Part shown: piece by piece, positions 63,876 to 64,000 of the stretch
Numbering within the stretch: the first letter of the stretch is position 1
Layout of the letters: each line of letters begins with the position of its first letter
NCBI RefSeq assembly: GCF_003626755.1
Contig: NZ_RBCJ01000001.1
Span: 620,001-684,000 of the forward strand
Length of the DNA stretch: 64,000 nt
From: Ulvibacterium marinum
GTDB lineage: Bacteria; Bacteroidota; Bacteroidia; Flavobacteriales; Flavobacteriaceae
Reading direction: 5' to 3'
Notes under the pieces: model-generated
The model's input: only the letters and a program-made list of their open reading frames with translations
Database searches by the model: none
Told to the model about the DNA's origin: nothing
Translations under genes and position numbers: made by a program

Positions 63876-64000
63876 GGATTTGCTGGATTAGTTTTCCTAA
63901 AAATACGCAAAAACGAAATGATTTTAATCCTTAATATATGCTATAGTCGTACCTAGGGCTTAAATTTCCATACGACTGTACTTGAAGTGCTAGAAATACC

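Overview
The window looks like a chromosomal segment of a marine-type member of the Flavobacteriaceae (Bacteroidota), in the broad neighbourhood of Maribacter, Zobellia or Arenibacter; the genus is a guess. The grounds are a type IX secretion and gliding adhesin locus (PorP/SprF-type proteins, a giant SprB-like protein, type B C-terminal sorting domains), families restricted to or enriched in Bacteroidota (DUF4837, DUF4175, head-GIN, lipoprotein OmpH/Skp), the Bacteroidota promoter pattern TTTG-N17-21-TAnnTTTG, and moderate AT richness. I see no insertion sequence, prophage or CRISPR array.

Layout. 1-8.9 kb: envelope genes (truncated M23 peptidase, tatA, an OmpA/PD40/SPOR protein resembling PorE of the type IX system, two tandem paralogous 56-residue membrane proteins, a DUF4837 lipoprotein, a LysM lytic transglycosylase) and pgk. 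9-11.1 kb: holB, a DoxX-like protein and an OmpH-type lipoprotein. 11.4-18.7 kb: a same-strand block with a methyltransferase, a small lipoprotein, mnmG, ybeY and a DUF4175 protein; mnmG is bracketed by two perfect 16-bp parS-like palindromes. 19-25 kb: gltX, an SPFH/band-7 protein, a one-POTRA Omp85-type protein and glnS. 25.2-45.7 kb: the adhesin locus, made of an Ig-like type B CTD protein, a PorP-type protein with two added SPOR-like domains, a chimeric ORF left by a tandem duplication, a 4831-residue SprB-like protein, and a SprF-like protein. 45.7-52.3 kb: folB (TTG start), tRNA-Cys, a LysE-type exporter, a head-GIN protein, RNase R, rpiB, a zinc-type CDF transporter and an ElaA-like acetyltransferase. 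52.4-55.8 kb: a small unknown protein, an ABM-type monooxygenase, an orphan cytosine-C5 DNA methyltransferase and an NlpC/P60 lipoprotein. 55.8-63.9 kb: a catabolic-looking group with a sodium/solute symporter and a coupled 39-residue membrane peptide, an acyl-CoA ligase, a Gfo/Idh/MocA oxidoreductase, a type I sulfatase and a PQQ/cytochrome c dehydrogenase.

How the parts fit. The SprB-like adhesin, its SprF partner, the upstream CTD/PorP pair and perhaps the distant OmpA protein would act together at the outer membrane, with SPOR-like domains tying two of them to peptidoglycan. The parS pair suggests that this region lies within the centromere-like, origin-proximal part of the chromosome, although parAB, dnaA and oriC are not in view. 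The least described items are the twin 56-residue proteins, the symporter-coupled 39-residue peptide, a possible 33-residue peptide coupled to the DUF4837 gene, and the way the giant adhesin is assembled from super-repeats of about 590-640 residues with an inserted domain.
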